From Hafnia psychrotolerans (GTDB lineage: Bacteria; Pseudomonadota; Gammaproteobacteria; Enterobacterales; Enterobacteriaceae): 64,000 bases of DNA. Of this stretch, positions 1-7,673 are shown piece by piece. Under the pieces are notes generated by a model, which was not told where the DNA came from, searched no databases, and worked only from the letters and a program-made list of their open reading frames with translations. Positions within the stretch are counted from its first letter, which is position 1; each line of letters opens with the position of its first letter. The position numbers and the translations under genes are program-made. The DNA is taken from the NCBI RefSeq assembly GCF_014639435.1, contig NZ_BMFZ01000012.1, positions 78,797 through 142,796 on the forward strand, given 5' to 3'.

Positions 1-1
1 C

Positions 2-493
2 CTGGTGCTTGAACCTGACGGTACCAAAGCACAAAACAAAGGTTATTTTGACCAGTTACACCACTGGATTAACCACGGAGGGGCATCGCACCTTCTGGCC
101 TATCTGCTCAGTTATGAACTGGCAGGCTTCGACCCCCGTCGCCCACCGGTAACCGCTGCGCTGGTGGAGGAAAAATTAGCCAGCCTTCCACCAGCTTATC
201 AGTATCTCTATAGCGAACTGTGGGAGGGTAAGCCTTTCGGTGATACGGATAAGATTTATGCCACGGATCTGATATCGCGTTTCAATGTCTGGTGTGAGGC
301 TCATGGAGAACAGCTCACCGAGGCGGCGGCACGTTCTGCGGTGGGAAAGGTAATGGCTCGATTGAATATGTCCGTATGCGGTCGCTCCGACAGGGGGCCG
401 GGCAAATATTACGAGGTCCCAGCCGTAGAGGAGCTGCAGGAAAGGTTTGCCGGGCTAATCGGAGAAGATCCGGCGATGGTGTTTATCTCATAA
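2..493 (+). CDS. Phage/satellite primase-helicase, C-terminal part (partial at left edge)
   Basis: The reading frame is open from the first bases and stops at 493, so the gene begins outside the window; the GTG at 5 is probably internal. The visible 163 residues contain a block FDQLHHWINHGGASHLLAYL followed by GFDPRRPP and a SLPP motif. I recognise this pattern from the C-terminal region of DUF5906-type primase/helicase proteins of phages and P4-like satellites, which start replication of the element. The last part looks like a winged-helix region (residues about 85-140). The gene is followed at once by a repeat cluster that could be the origin it acts on. Family assignment is from pattern memory and is fairly secure; the exact subfamily is not. 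Confidence 0.72.
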   Translation: MVLEPDGTKAQNKGYFDQLHHWINHGGASHLLAYLLSYELAGFDPRRPPVTAALVEEKLASLPPAYQYLYSELWEGKPFGDTDKIYATDLISRFNVWCEAHGEQLTEAAARSAVGKVMARLNMSVCGRSDRGPGKYYEVPAVEELQERFAGLIGEDPAMVFIS

Positions 494-510
494 CACATGT
501 ACGAGGAAAG

Positions 511-733
511 ACCTGTACCACCTGTACAACACAGCGTTAAAACGTTGTGTTGTATGGATTTATATATGGTACAGGTCATTTATTAACCTATACCAGACCT
601 ATACCACCTATACCGTTTTAAGGGGGATATAGGGACAGGTGGTACAGGTCGGTTTAGGTCTGTTTTACCTACCTGTACCAGCTGCAAGCCGCGCCAGTAC
701 TGGGTTAAATGCAAAGTGGTACAGGTGGTACAG
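511..733. repeat. Iteron-like repeat cluster (candidate replication origin)
   Basis: About ten copies of ACCTGTACC or the variant ACCTATACC occur in both orientations. Direct copies lie at 511-519 and 520-527 (partial), 586-594, 597-605, 606-614 and 671-679. Inverted copies lie at 568-576, about 633-640, 641-649 and 718-733 (two adjoining). The cluster starts 18 bp after the primase-like gene and includes AT-rich stretches. P4-type and PICI-type satellites place iterons for their replication initiator near the primase gene, so an origin is the natural reading, but this is inference. Confidence 0.55.
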
Positions 734-1115
734 CAAAAAATGCAAAACTACGAATGAAATTTGATACCGAGGAAGTTTAGCTGTTAAGCATCGCTGGTGA
801 TTATTGGCCGGGATACAACGCAGGAGCAGGGAAAATGACGCCGCGATCGGTGGCAGACCTGCAACGCGCTATGATGAAAACTCTCTAGGGGCTTACAGAA
901 GTATGTTCTGCACCGCGACTTTAAATTTTGACATCCCTGCCTGACCATTTCGAGATGGTCCTCGTTATGGTTTTCTATATGTATCTATAAAAAATCATTA
1001 TTTAGACATGTTTTATAGATGTGTCGATGTCATCACCATGAAATTGACATTAGATCATTGTGTGGGATACATTTATTAAATACCATTTAGTTACGAGCGT
1101 AACTGAATAAATGTA
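734..1115. other. Non-coding stretch after the iterons with a short coding relic
   Basis: No complete gene is seen. A start-less open frame from 781 to 888 encodes a coding-like string (DYWPGYNAGAG, then MTPRSVADLQRAMMKTL) and stops; it may be the end of a lost phage gene. The rest (890-1110) is AT-rich and may hold the promoter of the following small gene, but no convincing -35/-10 pair was fixed. Confidence 0.3.
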
Positions 1116-1445
1116 ATGAAAGAAGATACACAAAAACTCATCGAAAACACGATCAAAGACATACTCTTGGGTAACGCCGCTTTAACCTTTCTCTTTGCCA
1201 TTCCACTGGCCTATATCGTTAAAAGCGGGCTTGCGGTTGGATTGTGGGGACTCACACTGTTTGTCGCTCCCCCTATGCTCGTTGTGATTGTTTTTGTTAT
1301 TTGCCGCATCCAGTCTCACGCAAGTATCTTCTTTAAATCTATATGGGCTAAGTGGGGTTATGTCATCTACGCGCTGGCATCTGCAGAATTGCTAGTGATC
1401 TACTCCATTGTTCAGATAGTAAAAATGCTGCTCAAGACTAAGTAA
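1116..1445 (+). CDS. Small putative inner-membrane protein, unknown function
   Basis: A 109-residue protein with three likely membrane segments at about residues 18-36, 39-62 and 82-105, separated by a short loop with several basic residues. I do not recognise the family. The start ATG has only a weak ribosome site. It stands alone between a candidate origin and the PIN-domain unit, with AT-rich flanks. Small multi-pass membrane proteins in this setting can be superinfection-exclusion factors or toxin-like effectors, but nothing in the sequence decides this. Whether it is expressed is also uncertain. Confidence 0.5.
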   Translation: MKEDTQKLIENTIKDILLGNAALTFLFAIPLAYIVKSGLAVGLWGLTLFVAPPMLVVIVFVICRIQSHASIFFKSIWAKWGYVIYALASAELLVIYSIVQIVKMLLKTK

Positions 1446-1905
1446 GGTCGCTTCTCACTATATGGTTCTGAGTCTAAATGGCATTTTCCCTATTTAATTA
1501 AGGATGCCGCATGAAAATAGAGCTAGAGAAGATGGCGCAACCGCAGTTATCACTGTGACTTAATCGTGGCTGAACGCCACCAACGTGAACGGCGCGTTGG
1601 AGATGGTTAAGCGACTGGCTGAGGGAATGTTAAAACGGCATATTGGCTAACCGATATCTAAAATTTAGCGCAGTTGCCCAGTCTGGCATCCGTCCGTTTT
1701 TACTCGATATATTCCCAGTATTTGTGTTGCAAACCTTTAAGCTTATGCTGCCTTAATGATTTTAGCCCAATAGCCTGAAGAAACGTTCGGGTGAGGTCGC
1801 AGAGATTAAACGGCAGAAACGAATTGACGCCAGATCAGTCATGCACAACAATGAAATCGAGGTAATTGGCGTTTTTTAACTGATGTAGAGGTTTATACAA
1901 AATTC
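1446..1905 (+). other. Gap with two short coding relics
   Basis: No intact gene is seen. Two short start-less frames look like ends of lost genes: 1564-1650 (28 codons, ending RLAEGMLKRHIG) and 1775-1879 (35 codons, rich in Lys/Arg). The 25 bp before 1906 carry a weak AGAGG-like ribosome site for the next gene. Confidence 0.3.
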
Positions 1906-2622
1906 ATGGGCAAAGACAATCGCCTGACCCTAAAACTTGGTGGAACAAGTCCTGACGACCTTTCAATGTCTCGTCTTGGCAAGTATCTGTCAGCTCTATC
2001 CGACCTATATGGCTCGGTAGACGCCGTTCACTTTAAGGATGTGAGCGAGGGGTCAGCATGTCTGAATACTTGGGTTGATAACGTAGCCTCTTATAATGCC
2101 GTCATTCAACGTTCAATCTCCCAGGCTAACGCGTCCGGATCTTCATACCTTAAGTTAGTTACCCTTCTTGCTCAGGATGGATTTGAAGCAAAAATCATCA
2201 ACCAAGATAAGGTGACTATTTTAGAATTCCCGTCGATAAAGGAAGATTTACCTTTCATAGTCAGAAAAAAAGGTAAAGTCCAAGGAAAGTTATATAACGT
2301 TGGCGGCAAAGACGATTCAGCCCCGGTTAAGCTTGAGGGCGCAAACGGGGAAACATTCCATTGCGAAGCTACGCCAGCTATGGCAGCCCAACTTGGGGCT
2401 CATCTTTTTAAGCAGGTAAGAGTTTCAGGTAGTAGCGAGTGGTTAAAAAAAGATGGGAAATGGAAGCTTAAAAAATTAATAATTGAATCCTATGAAGTTC
2501 TTGAAAAGTCCAATTTGAAGACTGCATTTAAAGCATTGCATGATGCTTCTGGTAATCAATGGAAAGAAGAAGATGACACACAAGCCATCTTACAAGCTTT
2601 AAGGGCACTAAATTGCGAATAA
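1906..2622 (+). CDS. Unknown protein paired with a PIN-domain nuclease
   Basis: A 238-residue soluble protein without signal peptide or membrane segment. The N-terminal part (about 1-60) has LSMSRLGKYLSALSDLYG and a VHF..V.EGSA block; the middle (about 110-200) has a beta-rich section with GKVQGKLYNVGGKDD and a VRVSGSSEWLKKDGKWKL motif. I recall similar proteins encoded next to PIN-domain proteins in other proteobacteria, but know no proven function. Its last codons overlap the PIN gene start by 10 bp, so the two are almost surely co-translated. An antitoxin, sensor or target-recognition role is inference only. Low GC relative to the core genome suggests recent acquisition. Confidence 0.6.
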   Translation: MGKDNRLTLKLGGTSPDDLSMSRLGKYLSALSDLYGSVDAVHFKDVSEGSACLNTWVDNVASYNAVIQRSISQANASGSSYLKLVTLLAQDGFEAKIINQDKVTILEFPSIKEDLPFIVRKKGKVQGKLYNVGGKDDSAPVKLEGANGETFHCEATPAMAAQLGAHLFKQVRVSGSSEWLKKDGKWKLKKLIIESYEVLEKSNLKTAFKALHDASGNQWKEEDDTQAILQALRALNCE

Positions 2623-3158
2623 TATTCGATACAAACATCTTAGTGCAGGCTATCACTGGAATGCGAGATGGATGCAAACTGTCTAATCCTGAGACAGGGA
2701 TAGAGATTCCTGATCCCGAGAGGAGAATAGAGGCATTAATCGATATGGTAGAACGCAGTGGCGGAATAATTATTATCCCCACCCCTGTTTTAGCTGAGTA
2801 CTTGGTGGGAATAGATGAAAAAGACCATCAAACTCACCTAAACTTAATCCAGCGTAAGGTATGCTTCGAGATTGCTAGTTTTGACGAAATTGCAGCAATA
2901 GAATGCGCTCAGATGCCATCATTAAAAGAGCTAAAAAACATGATGAAGTCTGATACTGCAAATAAGGTTAGGTTTGATAGGCAAATAATTTCAATAGCAA
3001 AATCACTAAATGCCGATGAAGTTTGGACGCATGATAAAGGCGTGTTCAACCGTTGCAAAGAAATGGGGATAGTTGTTAAATCACTCGCAGATATTGACCC
3101 TGTTCCAGTGCAAGTCCTAATTGATATGAGTTCAGATATATCATCTGATCTCCACTAG
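2613..3158 (+). CDS. PIN-domain ribonuclease-like protein
   Basis: A 181-residue protein with the PIN-fold acidic residues in order: D6 in FDTNILV, a conserved Glu in PVLAEYLVG (about residue 61), then Asp residues in VRFDRQIISIAKSLNADEVWTHD. PIN proteins are Mg2+-dependent RNases and include the VapC toxins. The best start is TTG at 2613, inside the end of the upstream gene (10-bp overlap); no later ATG keeps the first catalytic Asp. At 181 residues it is longer than typical VapC (about 130), with an insertion at residues 18-45, so it is probably a separate PIN branch. With its neighbour it may form a toxin-antitoxin or defence unit; that is inference. Confidence 0.72.
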   Translation: MRIIFDTNILVQAITGMRDGCKLSNPETGIEIPDPERRIEALIDMVERSGGIIIIPTPVLAEYLVGIDEKDHQTHLNLIQRKVCFEIASFDEIAAIECAQMPSLKELKNMMKSDTANKVRFDRQIISIAKSLNADEVWTHDKGVFNRCKEMGIVVKSLADIDPVPVQVLIDMSSDISSDLH

Positions 3159-3237
3159 TCCAACTCGGCCCTTCGCTAGTTTTTTGGTGTCTGTAATCAC
3201 TGATTATCAAGTAAATTATCACACACTTTGTGTTTAA

Positions 3238-3467
3238 GATTACTGGCCGAATTTAACCGTAAACTTCGGCAACTTACTATCTCGCCCTGCGTTTGAGGCT
3301 ATCAACGGTGCTGGTGGTCCATTGGCCACCATGCGTTGGAGATTGTGAAGTTGTTGCCGAATGTTGAGGTAAAGCGGTCGGGCATACTGATGCGTACAAC
3401 TACGATTAACGGCTTAATGGGGCAGGTATTAACAGCGGGGGGCAGTACTAAACCGGCATATCGGTAA
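3238..3467 (+). pseudogene. Frameshifted coding relic, probably phage-derived
   Basis: Two frames join into one protein-like sequence. Frame A (3241 to about 3325) reads YWPNLTVNFGNLLSRPAFEA then INGAGGPLA; frame B (about 3327-3467) continues HALEIVKLLPNVEVKRSGIL then MRTTTINGLMGQ and a short Gly/Ser end with a stop at 3465. A one-base shift near 3325-3335 separates them, and there is no start codon. I do not recognise the family. Confidence 0.4.
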
Positions 3468-3499
3468 AACAGAATGAATAAGCTCAATACGCTGTTTTT

Positions 3500-3844
3500 T
3501 TATTTGTACCGAGCCACAGTAACTACCCTTTTTTGATCTGGCCCAGAGCAAGACATTACAATAGCCCCGTCATTAGTCCAAAGCTTCAGAACGTAAAGGA
3601 TGTTAGTGTCTACCACTATCTGAACTGGATAATCCCCTACTACTTGGCTGTACATGCTCAGAGCCCCACTTTTACAGTCTTCAAAAGACATCGGATTTGC
3701 ACTTTTAGTAACCGCATCTTCCTGCTCAGGATAATTTCCTGATGACGCCATATTATTAAGCTGCTCTTTGCTGTAGTTGATACCAGCGAAACTTGAACAA
3801 GCTACAAACATACAGCAGCCAATAACGCTTTTGATTTTTTTCAT
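3500..3844 (-). CDS. Small exported protein, unknown function
   Basis: The 114-residue product starts with MKKIKSVIGCCMFVACSSFA, a clear Sec signal peptide with cleavage probably after SSFA. The Val-Ala-Cys inside it could instead act as a lipobox, so a lipoprotein is possible. The mature part of about 93 residues has two Cys (in EDCKSG and MSCSG), suggesting a disulfide in the periplasm. It is transcribed alone, opposite to its neighbours. I do not recognise a domain; small periplasmic proteins of this kind are common cargo of satellites and plasmids. Confidence 0.6.
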   Translation of the reverse strand: MKKIKSVIGCCMFVACSSFAGINYSKEQLNNMASSGNYPEQEDAVTKSANPMSFEDCKSGALSMYSQVVGDYPVQIVVDTNILYVLKLWTNDGAIVMSCSGPDQKRVVTVARYK

Positions 3845-3912
3845 ATGAGTCCCTAGATGGTAATAATTTATTACATTCTAGCATGCCGTCATTCAGCACG
3901 GAGTAAGATTAG

Positions 3913-4128
3913 AAAGAGAAGCTCTCGACTGGCCCAACTTATCCAGAGCGCCAGCAGCACGCTTACGCGTTGAAAGAACCCTGTCAGCAGAATTACGGCG
4001 CAGCAGGTCTGGAATGGGGTAAGTGGTTGGCAAAGCACAAGAAGCTGCTGGCAGCGTTTGAATTTTTCAGGGGAAGCCCGAAAGGTTGGGTGATAGCTTT
4101 GAAAGTGCGCTTATTGACAGCTTCATAG
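3913..4128 (+). pseudogene. C-terminal relic of a large phage/plasmid protein (possibly DUF927 type)
   Basis: An open frame without start, 71 codons, ending at 4128. It includes ERQQHAYALKEPCQQNYGAA and LEWGKWLAKHKK. The pattern resembles the helicase-like DUF927 proteins of mobile elements, but the match is from memory and weak. The end of the relic overlaps the predicted promoter of the next gene, so the ShosA-like gene appears to have been inserted beside a broken gene. Confidence 0.35.
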
Positions 4129-4140
4129 TTATGATATAAA
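4114..4140 (+). promoter_or_regulatory. Sigma-70-type promoter for the DprA-like/PRTase pair
   Basis: TTGACA at 4114-4119 and TATAAA at 4135-4140 with a 15-bp spacer; sliding to ATAAAT gives 16 bp. It lies about 60 bp before the GTG start of the downstream operon, which has no other visible promoter. Confidence 0.45.
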
Positions 4141-4200
4141 TAATAACACTGATCATTCATACAGTAATTGTAGGTTTTTTCTATTACTGTAAAGTGAGAG

Positions 4201-5136
4201 GTGAGCATTTTTAATTTCTCAACGGATAGCCAGAACAAACCTATGTCACTACTTGATTTCGCATCACACAACTCATTTGAGCGTGCTGTGTCTCCTTTCA
4301 GGGAGATGGCTGCTTACGAGGCCTTGTGGACGGAGCAAGGCGCAACCTTTAAAACGATTGCTGATAAGTTTCGTCATGCACACGGTAATGTGTTGCCGTC
4401 AGAATTAGTTCCAGATAGCACGATCGAAACCTTCAAATCGAAGCTGAAAAACATCCTCGATAAGTACAATGTCGATGATTTTGGCGTTCGTGTGCATGGG
4501 GCTGGTGAATACCCGGAGAAACTGCGCGATGCCCGGCATCCTATTGAAGTTCTCTACTATCAGGGCTGGTGGGACTTAGTTAATACGCCTTCTGTTGCGG
4601 TTGTTGGTTCGCGCAAAGTATCTGAGGAAGGGGCCCGAAGAACGAGAAAGCTTGTTAAGTGCCTCGTTAATGATGGATTTACGATTGTCTCAGGATTGGC
4701 TGAAGGTGTTGATACCTGCGCACATGAAACTGCTTTAGAGATGGGCGGCAACACTATTGCTGTTATCGGTACGCCCCTGTCCCATAACTATCCAAAGCAA
4801 AATGTCGATTTGCAGAAAAAGATAAGAGATAATTTTCTGCTTATCAGCCAAGTGCCATTTCAGCGCTATCTGGATCAGGACTATCGCAGCAACAGGATAT
4901 TTTTCCCTGAGCGTAATGTCACGATGTCTGCCCTGACCAAAGCCACCATAATTATTGAAGCGTCTGACACATCAGGCACCTTGACTCAAGCTCGTGCAGC
5001 CCTAGCTCAGGGCAGAAAACTATTCATTCTGGAGTCATGCTTCAAGAATACTTCAATCTCATGGCCCGCTAAATATGAAGCACAGGGGGCTATCAGAGTT
5101 AGGGATTACGATGATATTCGGAGCAATCTGGATTGA
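4201..5136 (+). CDS. DprA/Smf-like protein, ShosA-type component of a ShosTA-like system
   Basis: A 311-residue protein. Residues about 125-305 form a DprA-type Rossmann domain: SVAVVGSRKVSEEGARR, then GFTIVSGLAEGVDTCAHETA, then FFPERNVTMSALTKATIIIE and SGTLTQARAALAQGR. Housekeeping DprA loads RecA onto single-stranded DNA. Here the gene overlaps a phosphoribosyltransferase gene, and the DprA plus PRTase pair matches what I know as ShosTA, a phage-borne toxin-antitoxin defence system in which the DprA-like ShosA neutralises ShosT. The start is taken as GTG 4201 with a poorly spaced GAGAG before it; ATG 4243 is the alternative. DprA-fold identity is strong; ShosA identity rests on gene pairing. 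Confidence 0.75.
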   Translation: MSIFNFSTDSQNKPMSLLDFASHNSFERAVSPFREMAAYEALWTEQGATFKTIADKFRHAHGNVLPSELVPDSTIETFKSKLKNILDKYNVDDFGVRVHGAGEYPEKLRDARHPIEVLYYQGWWDLVNTPSVAVVGSRKVSEEGARRTRKLVKCLVNDGFTIVSGLAEGVDTCAHETALEMGGNTIAVIGTPLSHNYPKQNVDLQKKIRDNFLLISQVPFQRYLDQDYRSNRIFFPERNVTMSALTKATIIIEASDTSGTLTQARAALAQGRKLFILESCFKNTSISWPAKYEAQGAIRVRDYDDIRSNLD

Positions 5137-5777
5137 TTATGCGGCTAACAATGATCGACGAGCTTACTCGCAATCAGCATCATCATTTGGCCGATGATGA
5201 TTGCTGCTACTTCTTTGGCGAATATACAGCTCGTCAAGGCTATGGGTTTAGCGAAACCAATAATTTAATCCATAACTTCAAAAAGGGAATAGACCGGAAG
5301 GGAAGGGCTGAATATCAATATAAGGAATCAGCCATCAGGCGCGCTGCGCAGCTAATCAACACAATCAGCAATACAGATGTTTTGAGCTTCGTTCCCATCC
5401 CCCCATCGAAGTGTCCAGCAGACCCTTTGTATGACAACAGGCTTGTCGATGTATTGAGAATTTGTCAGCAGAATAAGGCAGATTTCGACTTCAGAGAGCT
5501 CATAACGCAGCGACTATCAATGGTAGCCTCACATGCTGCTGATAATCGCCCTAATCCTGAGCAGATTGCTCAGAATTATATCTTTAACCACGCTGCTGCT
5601 AACGGTATAAGAAACAGCATTGTGATCTTTGATGATGTTTTAACTGCAGGGAGCCACTTCAAAGCAATGAAAACCACTATCAGGCAGCATCTGCCTAATA
5701 ATGTGATAATTGGTGTTTTTATTGCTAGGACTGAACGAGAAGCCGAATGGATTGATGATTTCGACATGGGGGATTAG
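5133..5777 (+). CDS. Phosphoribosyltransferase-fold protein, ShosT-type toxin candidate
   Basis: A 214-residue protein with the PRPP-binding loop IVIFDDVLTAGSHF at about residues 169-182, the hallmark of type I phosphoribosyltransferases (two acidic residues then a small-residue loop). The N-terminal half has a predicted ComF-like layout with VPIPPSKCPADPLYDNRLVD at about 88-107. It begins at TTG 5133 or ATG 5139, overlapping the stop of the DprA-like gene, so the pair is translationally coupled; GGAG at 5120-5123 fits the TTG start. In ShosTA the PRTase is the toxic partner that stops growth during infection. A ComF-like DNA-uptake role is an alternative, but uptake genes are absent here. 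Confidence 0.72.
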   Translation: MIMRLTMIDELTRNQHHHLADDDCCYFFGEYTARQGYGFSETNNLIHNFKKGIDRKGRAEYQYKESAIRRAAQLINTISNTDVLSFVPIPPSKCPADPLYDNRLVDVLRICQQNKADFDFRELITQRLSMVASHAADNRPNPEQIAQNYIFNHAAANGIRNSIVIFDDVLTAGSHFKAMKTTIRQHLPNNVIIGVFIARTEREAEWIDDFDMGD

Positions 5778-5818
5778 TTACCGCTTCCTGTTAAGATCGA
5801 TTTTGCATCTCTCCTCTT

Positions 5819-6049
5819 CTATTCACTGGAAGTATTTTTTCCCCACATCCTACCCGCTTTAATCTGATAATCGGCTTCATTGAGCCGTGCCGTTTTATCC
5901 TTTCCTGAAGTCCTGAGCACACGATCTATCTCCCCCTGCAACAACTGTCGGAACACGGAAGCCTGCCTGGGTTTTATCTGTCGTCTGTAAACAAGGTAAA
6001 CGTTAGTGAGCCAATCACCCGCACCACCTGCTGTAAATACGTATGCAGC
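5819..6049 (-). pseudogene. Start-less coding relic on the minus strand
   Basis: An open frame of 76 codons bounded upstream by a stop at 6050-6052 with no usable start. It reads AAYVFTAGGAGDWLTNVYLV then YRRQIKPRQASVFRQLLQGE and on through an Asp/Lys-rich helix to a stop at 5819. The composition is that of a real protein. It is probably the 3' end of a gene lost by rearrangement; I do not recognise it. Confidence 0.4.
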
Positions 6050-6074
6050 TTAAATGCATGAAACACAATTATCC

Positions 6075-6118
6075 CTATTTATGCAATAATAATTGATAGT
6101 ATTGCTATTTATGCAATA
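6075..6118. promoter_or_regulatory. Paired 14-bp repeats, operator candidate
   Basis: CTATTTATGCAATA occurs at 6075-6088 and again at 6105-6118, 30 bp apart, i.e. on the same face of the helix. Between them an inverted TATTGC adds dyad symmetry. The pair lies 38 bp before the start of a small putative regulator gene, which suggests autoregulation. Confidence 0.45.
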
Positions 6119-6155
6119 CTAAGGGCTGTGTTTATATCAGGGGTTAGGAGGCTTT

Positions 6156-6329
6156 ATGACCAGCAAGGCGAAAGTGAGACCCATTCTGCTCAGTCAGGAA
6201 CAGGTGAATTCTTTAGAGCGTATTCAGGCAGAGGAACGGGTGAAATCTCAGCTTGGCATCACGCCTAGCCTCCATGCCATCGCACGGGGAATTATGGATA
6301 AAGCACTGAGTAAGCGCGTTCTGCCTTAG
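6156..6329 (+). CDS. 57-residue putative DNA-binding regulator
   Basis: The gene has an ideal ribosome site (AGGAGG at 6146-6151, 4 bp before ATG). The product begins MTSKAKVRPILLSQEQVNSL and ends with ITPSLHAIARGIMDKAL. A short strand followed by two helices in about 55 residues fits a ribbon-helix-helix fold as in many plasmid and satellite repressors. It is preceded by operator-like repeats and followed 17 bp later by the two paralogous unknown genes, which it may control. Function is inferred from size and context. Confidence 0.55.
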   Translation: MTSKAKVRPILLSQEQVNSLERIQAEERVKSQLGITPSLHAIARGIMDKALSKRVLP

Positions 6330-6346
6330 TCAGCTAAACAATCACA

Positions 6347-7117
6347 ATGATGGATATATCGATGAAATCATTCAAACACCTCTTTAGCAACAACAGTAAA
6401 GCAACTGCAGGAACGGGCCCTTTCGGCCACCTTTTCAGCGCCAGTACCGATGCCCCGGTACCACTTGATCAAACTAAGCAACAAGAGAAAGTGATTATCG
6501 TTGCCAAACCGAGTCAACACAGTCGGGAGCATAACGTTGCCGTTTCGGACGAAGCCAAAGCCAATCCCATTCTGGCCATGCGGCTGCTGAATGACACAGA
6601 CCTGTCTTCAAAGAAAATCGTCGCCCAGTTGGCTGATGCCCCAATGGCACTCTCCAAGTTCACGCAGAACTTCATGGAAGCCAATGATCCGACCTGGGAG
6701 TTTCAGGACGAAGAAGACCAGGCGAGCACAGCATTGACCTTCTCAACCCAGCGTGGCGATACGAACGGATATATGGCAGGTCGCAACCGTGCGGCTAAAT
6801 CGCTGGAGAAATTGAAAGAGCCTCTGACCGATGACGAGCATCAGGAATTCATGGAAACCATGAGGCGCATGGCGAATGAAGACAATCCAAATACACCGGA
6901 CAATGTAGAAGCCCGCCGCCGGGCTGATGAAGAATACAAACAGGAAGTGGCCAATGCAGCAGCCCGACGCAATCAGCGTATGCGTGCAACCGGTGCCGTT
7001 CTGACGGGTGACAGTCGACTGGTGAGTGGCAGGGCAGCAACTCCAGTAAATGAGGCATCCTTGATCAAGTCTCAACTGGATGCTGGGCTGGGAGTTGCCG
7101 GAACGCCAATTCGATAA
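6347..7117 (+). CDS. Unknown element protein, long paralogue
   Basis: A 256-residue hydrophilic protein with no signal or membrane segment. The core (about residues 70-155) contains NPILAMRLL, a FTQNFMEANDPTWEF stretch and DTNGYMAGRNRAAKSLEKL. The same motifs recur in the next gene, so the two are paralogues; this copy has an added Glu/Arg-rich helical C-terminal region (about 160-256). Start could be ATG 6347, 6350 or 6362. The family is unknown to me. Close spacing (14 bp) to the next gene and a regulator just upstream suggest a three-gene operon. Confidence 0.55.
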   Translation: MMDISMKSFKHLFSNNSKATAGTGPFGHLFSASTDAPVPLDQTKQQEKVIIVAKPSQHSREHNVAVSDEAKANPILAMRLLNDTDLSSKKIVAQLADAPMALSKFTQNFMEANDPTWEFQDEEDQASTALTFSTQRGDTNGYMAGRNRAAKSLEKLKEPLTDDEHQEFMETMRRMANEDNPNTPDNVEARRRADEEYKQEVANAAARRNQRMRATGAVLTGDSRLVSGRAATPVNEASLIKSQLDAGLGVAGTPIR

Positions 7118-7131
7118 TTAGGTGAACGGGT

Positions 7132-7581
7132 ATGAATGATTTTAGCCACCTCGATTTTCAGAGTCTCGGCCTGCAGAGCAGCGGGCCGGTAAGCCGCTGT
7201 TCACCAGAACAGCGCTGGGCGCTGGCACTTTTAGGTGATAACTCCCCGCCTGAAGAGCAGCAGGCAAAGCCAAAGCATTCCAATGCGCACCGAATTGCGG
7301 TCAGCCAGCCAGCGAAGAACAACCCGATACTGGCACTCAAGCTTATTGACCGCGGCGAACCCTCAGAGCGAGCTATTGAGACGCTTGAAGCCAGCCATCG
7401 CCATCTCAGCAACTTTACTAAGCAAAAAATGAAGGCCATCTGTTCCGGCTGGGAATGCATGGATACAGAAGATCGTAATCAGGAGGCCTTCACTTACAGC
7501 ACAACTCACCAGGACAGCAACGGCTACCGTGCGGGATTCAATGCGGCACTGAAGGCGCTGGAGAAGCATGTTAATTCATAG
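7132..7581 (+). CDS. Unknown element protein, short paralogue
   Basis: A 149-residue protein sharing with its upstream neighbour the blocks NPILALKLI, LSNFTKQKMKAICSGWE and DSNGYRAGFNAALKALEKH. It lacks the long C-terminal tail. The N-terminal 50 residues differ and are low in hydrophobic residues. The paired arrangement suggests duplication followed by loss or gain of the tail. No function is known to me; a regulator of the host element or a structural accessory are both possible. Confidence 0.55.
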   Translation: MNDFSHLDFQSLGLQSSGPVSRCSPEQRWALALLGDNSPPEEQQAKPKHSNAHRIAVSQPAKNNPILALKLIDRGEPSERAIETLEASHRHLSNFTKQKMKAICSGWECMDTEDRNQEAFTYSTTHQDSNGYRAGFNAALKALEKHVNS

Positions 7582-7673
7582 CCTGCAGAAATACCGGTAC
7601 TGTCTTTTTCAATTTTCCCAAGATGATTTCTTAGCTTAGTTATTTAGTAATTAACAAATATCGAGGATTACAG

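Noticed and set aside
2528..2782. Minus-strand open frame overlapping the PIN gene start
   Set aside because: It is antisense to two intact overlapping genes and has no ribosome site.
4201..5136. DprA-like gene considered as the housekeeping dprA/smf
   Set aside because: Housekeeping dprA lies near def-fmt in these bacteria; here the gene is in a mobile island and overlaps a PRTase gene.
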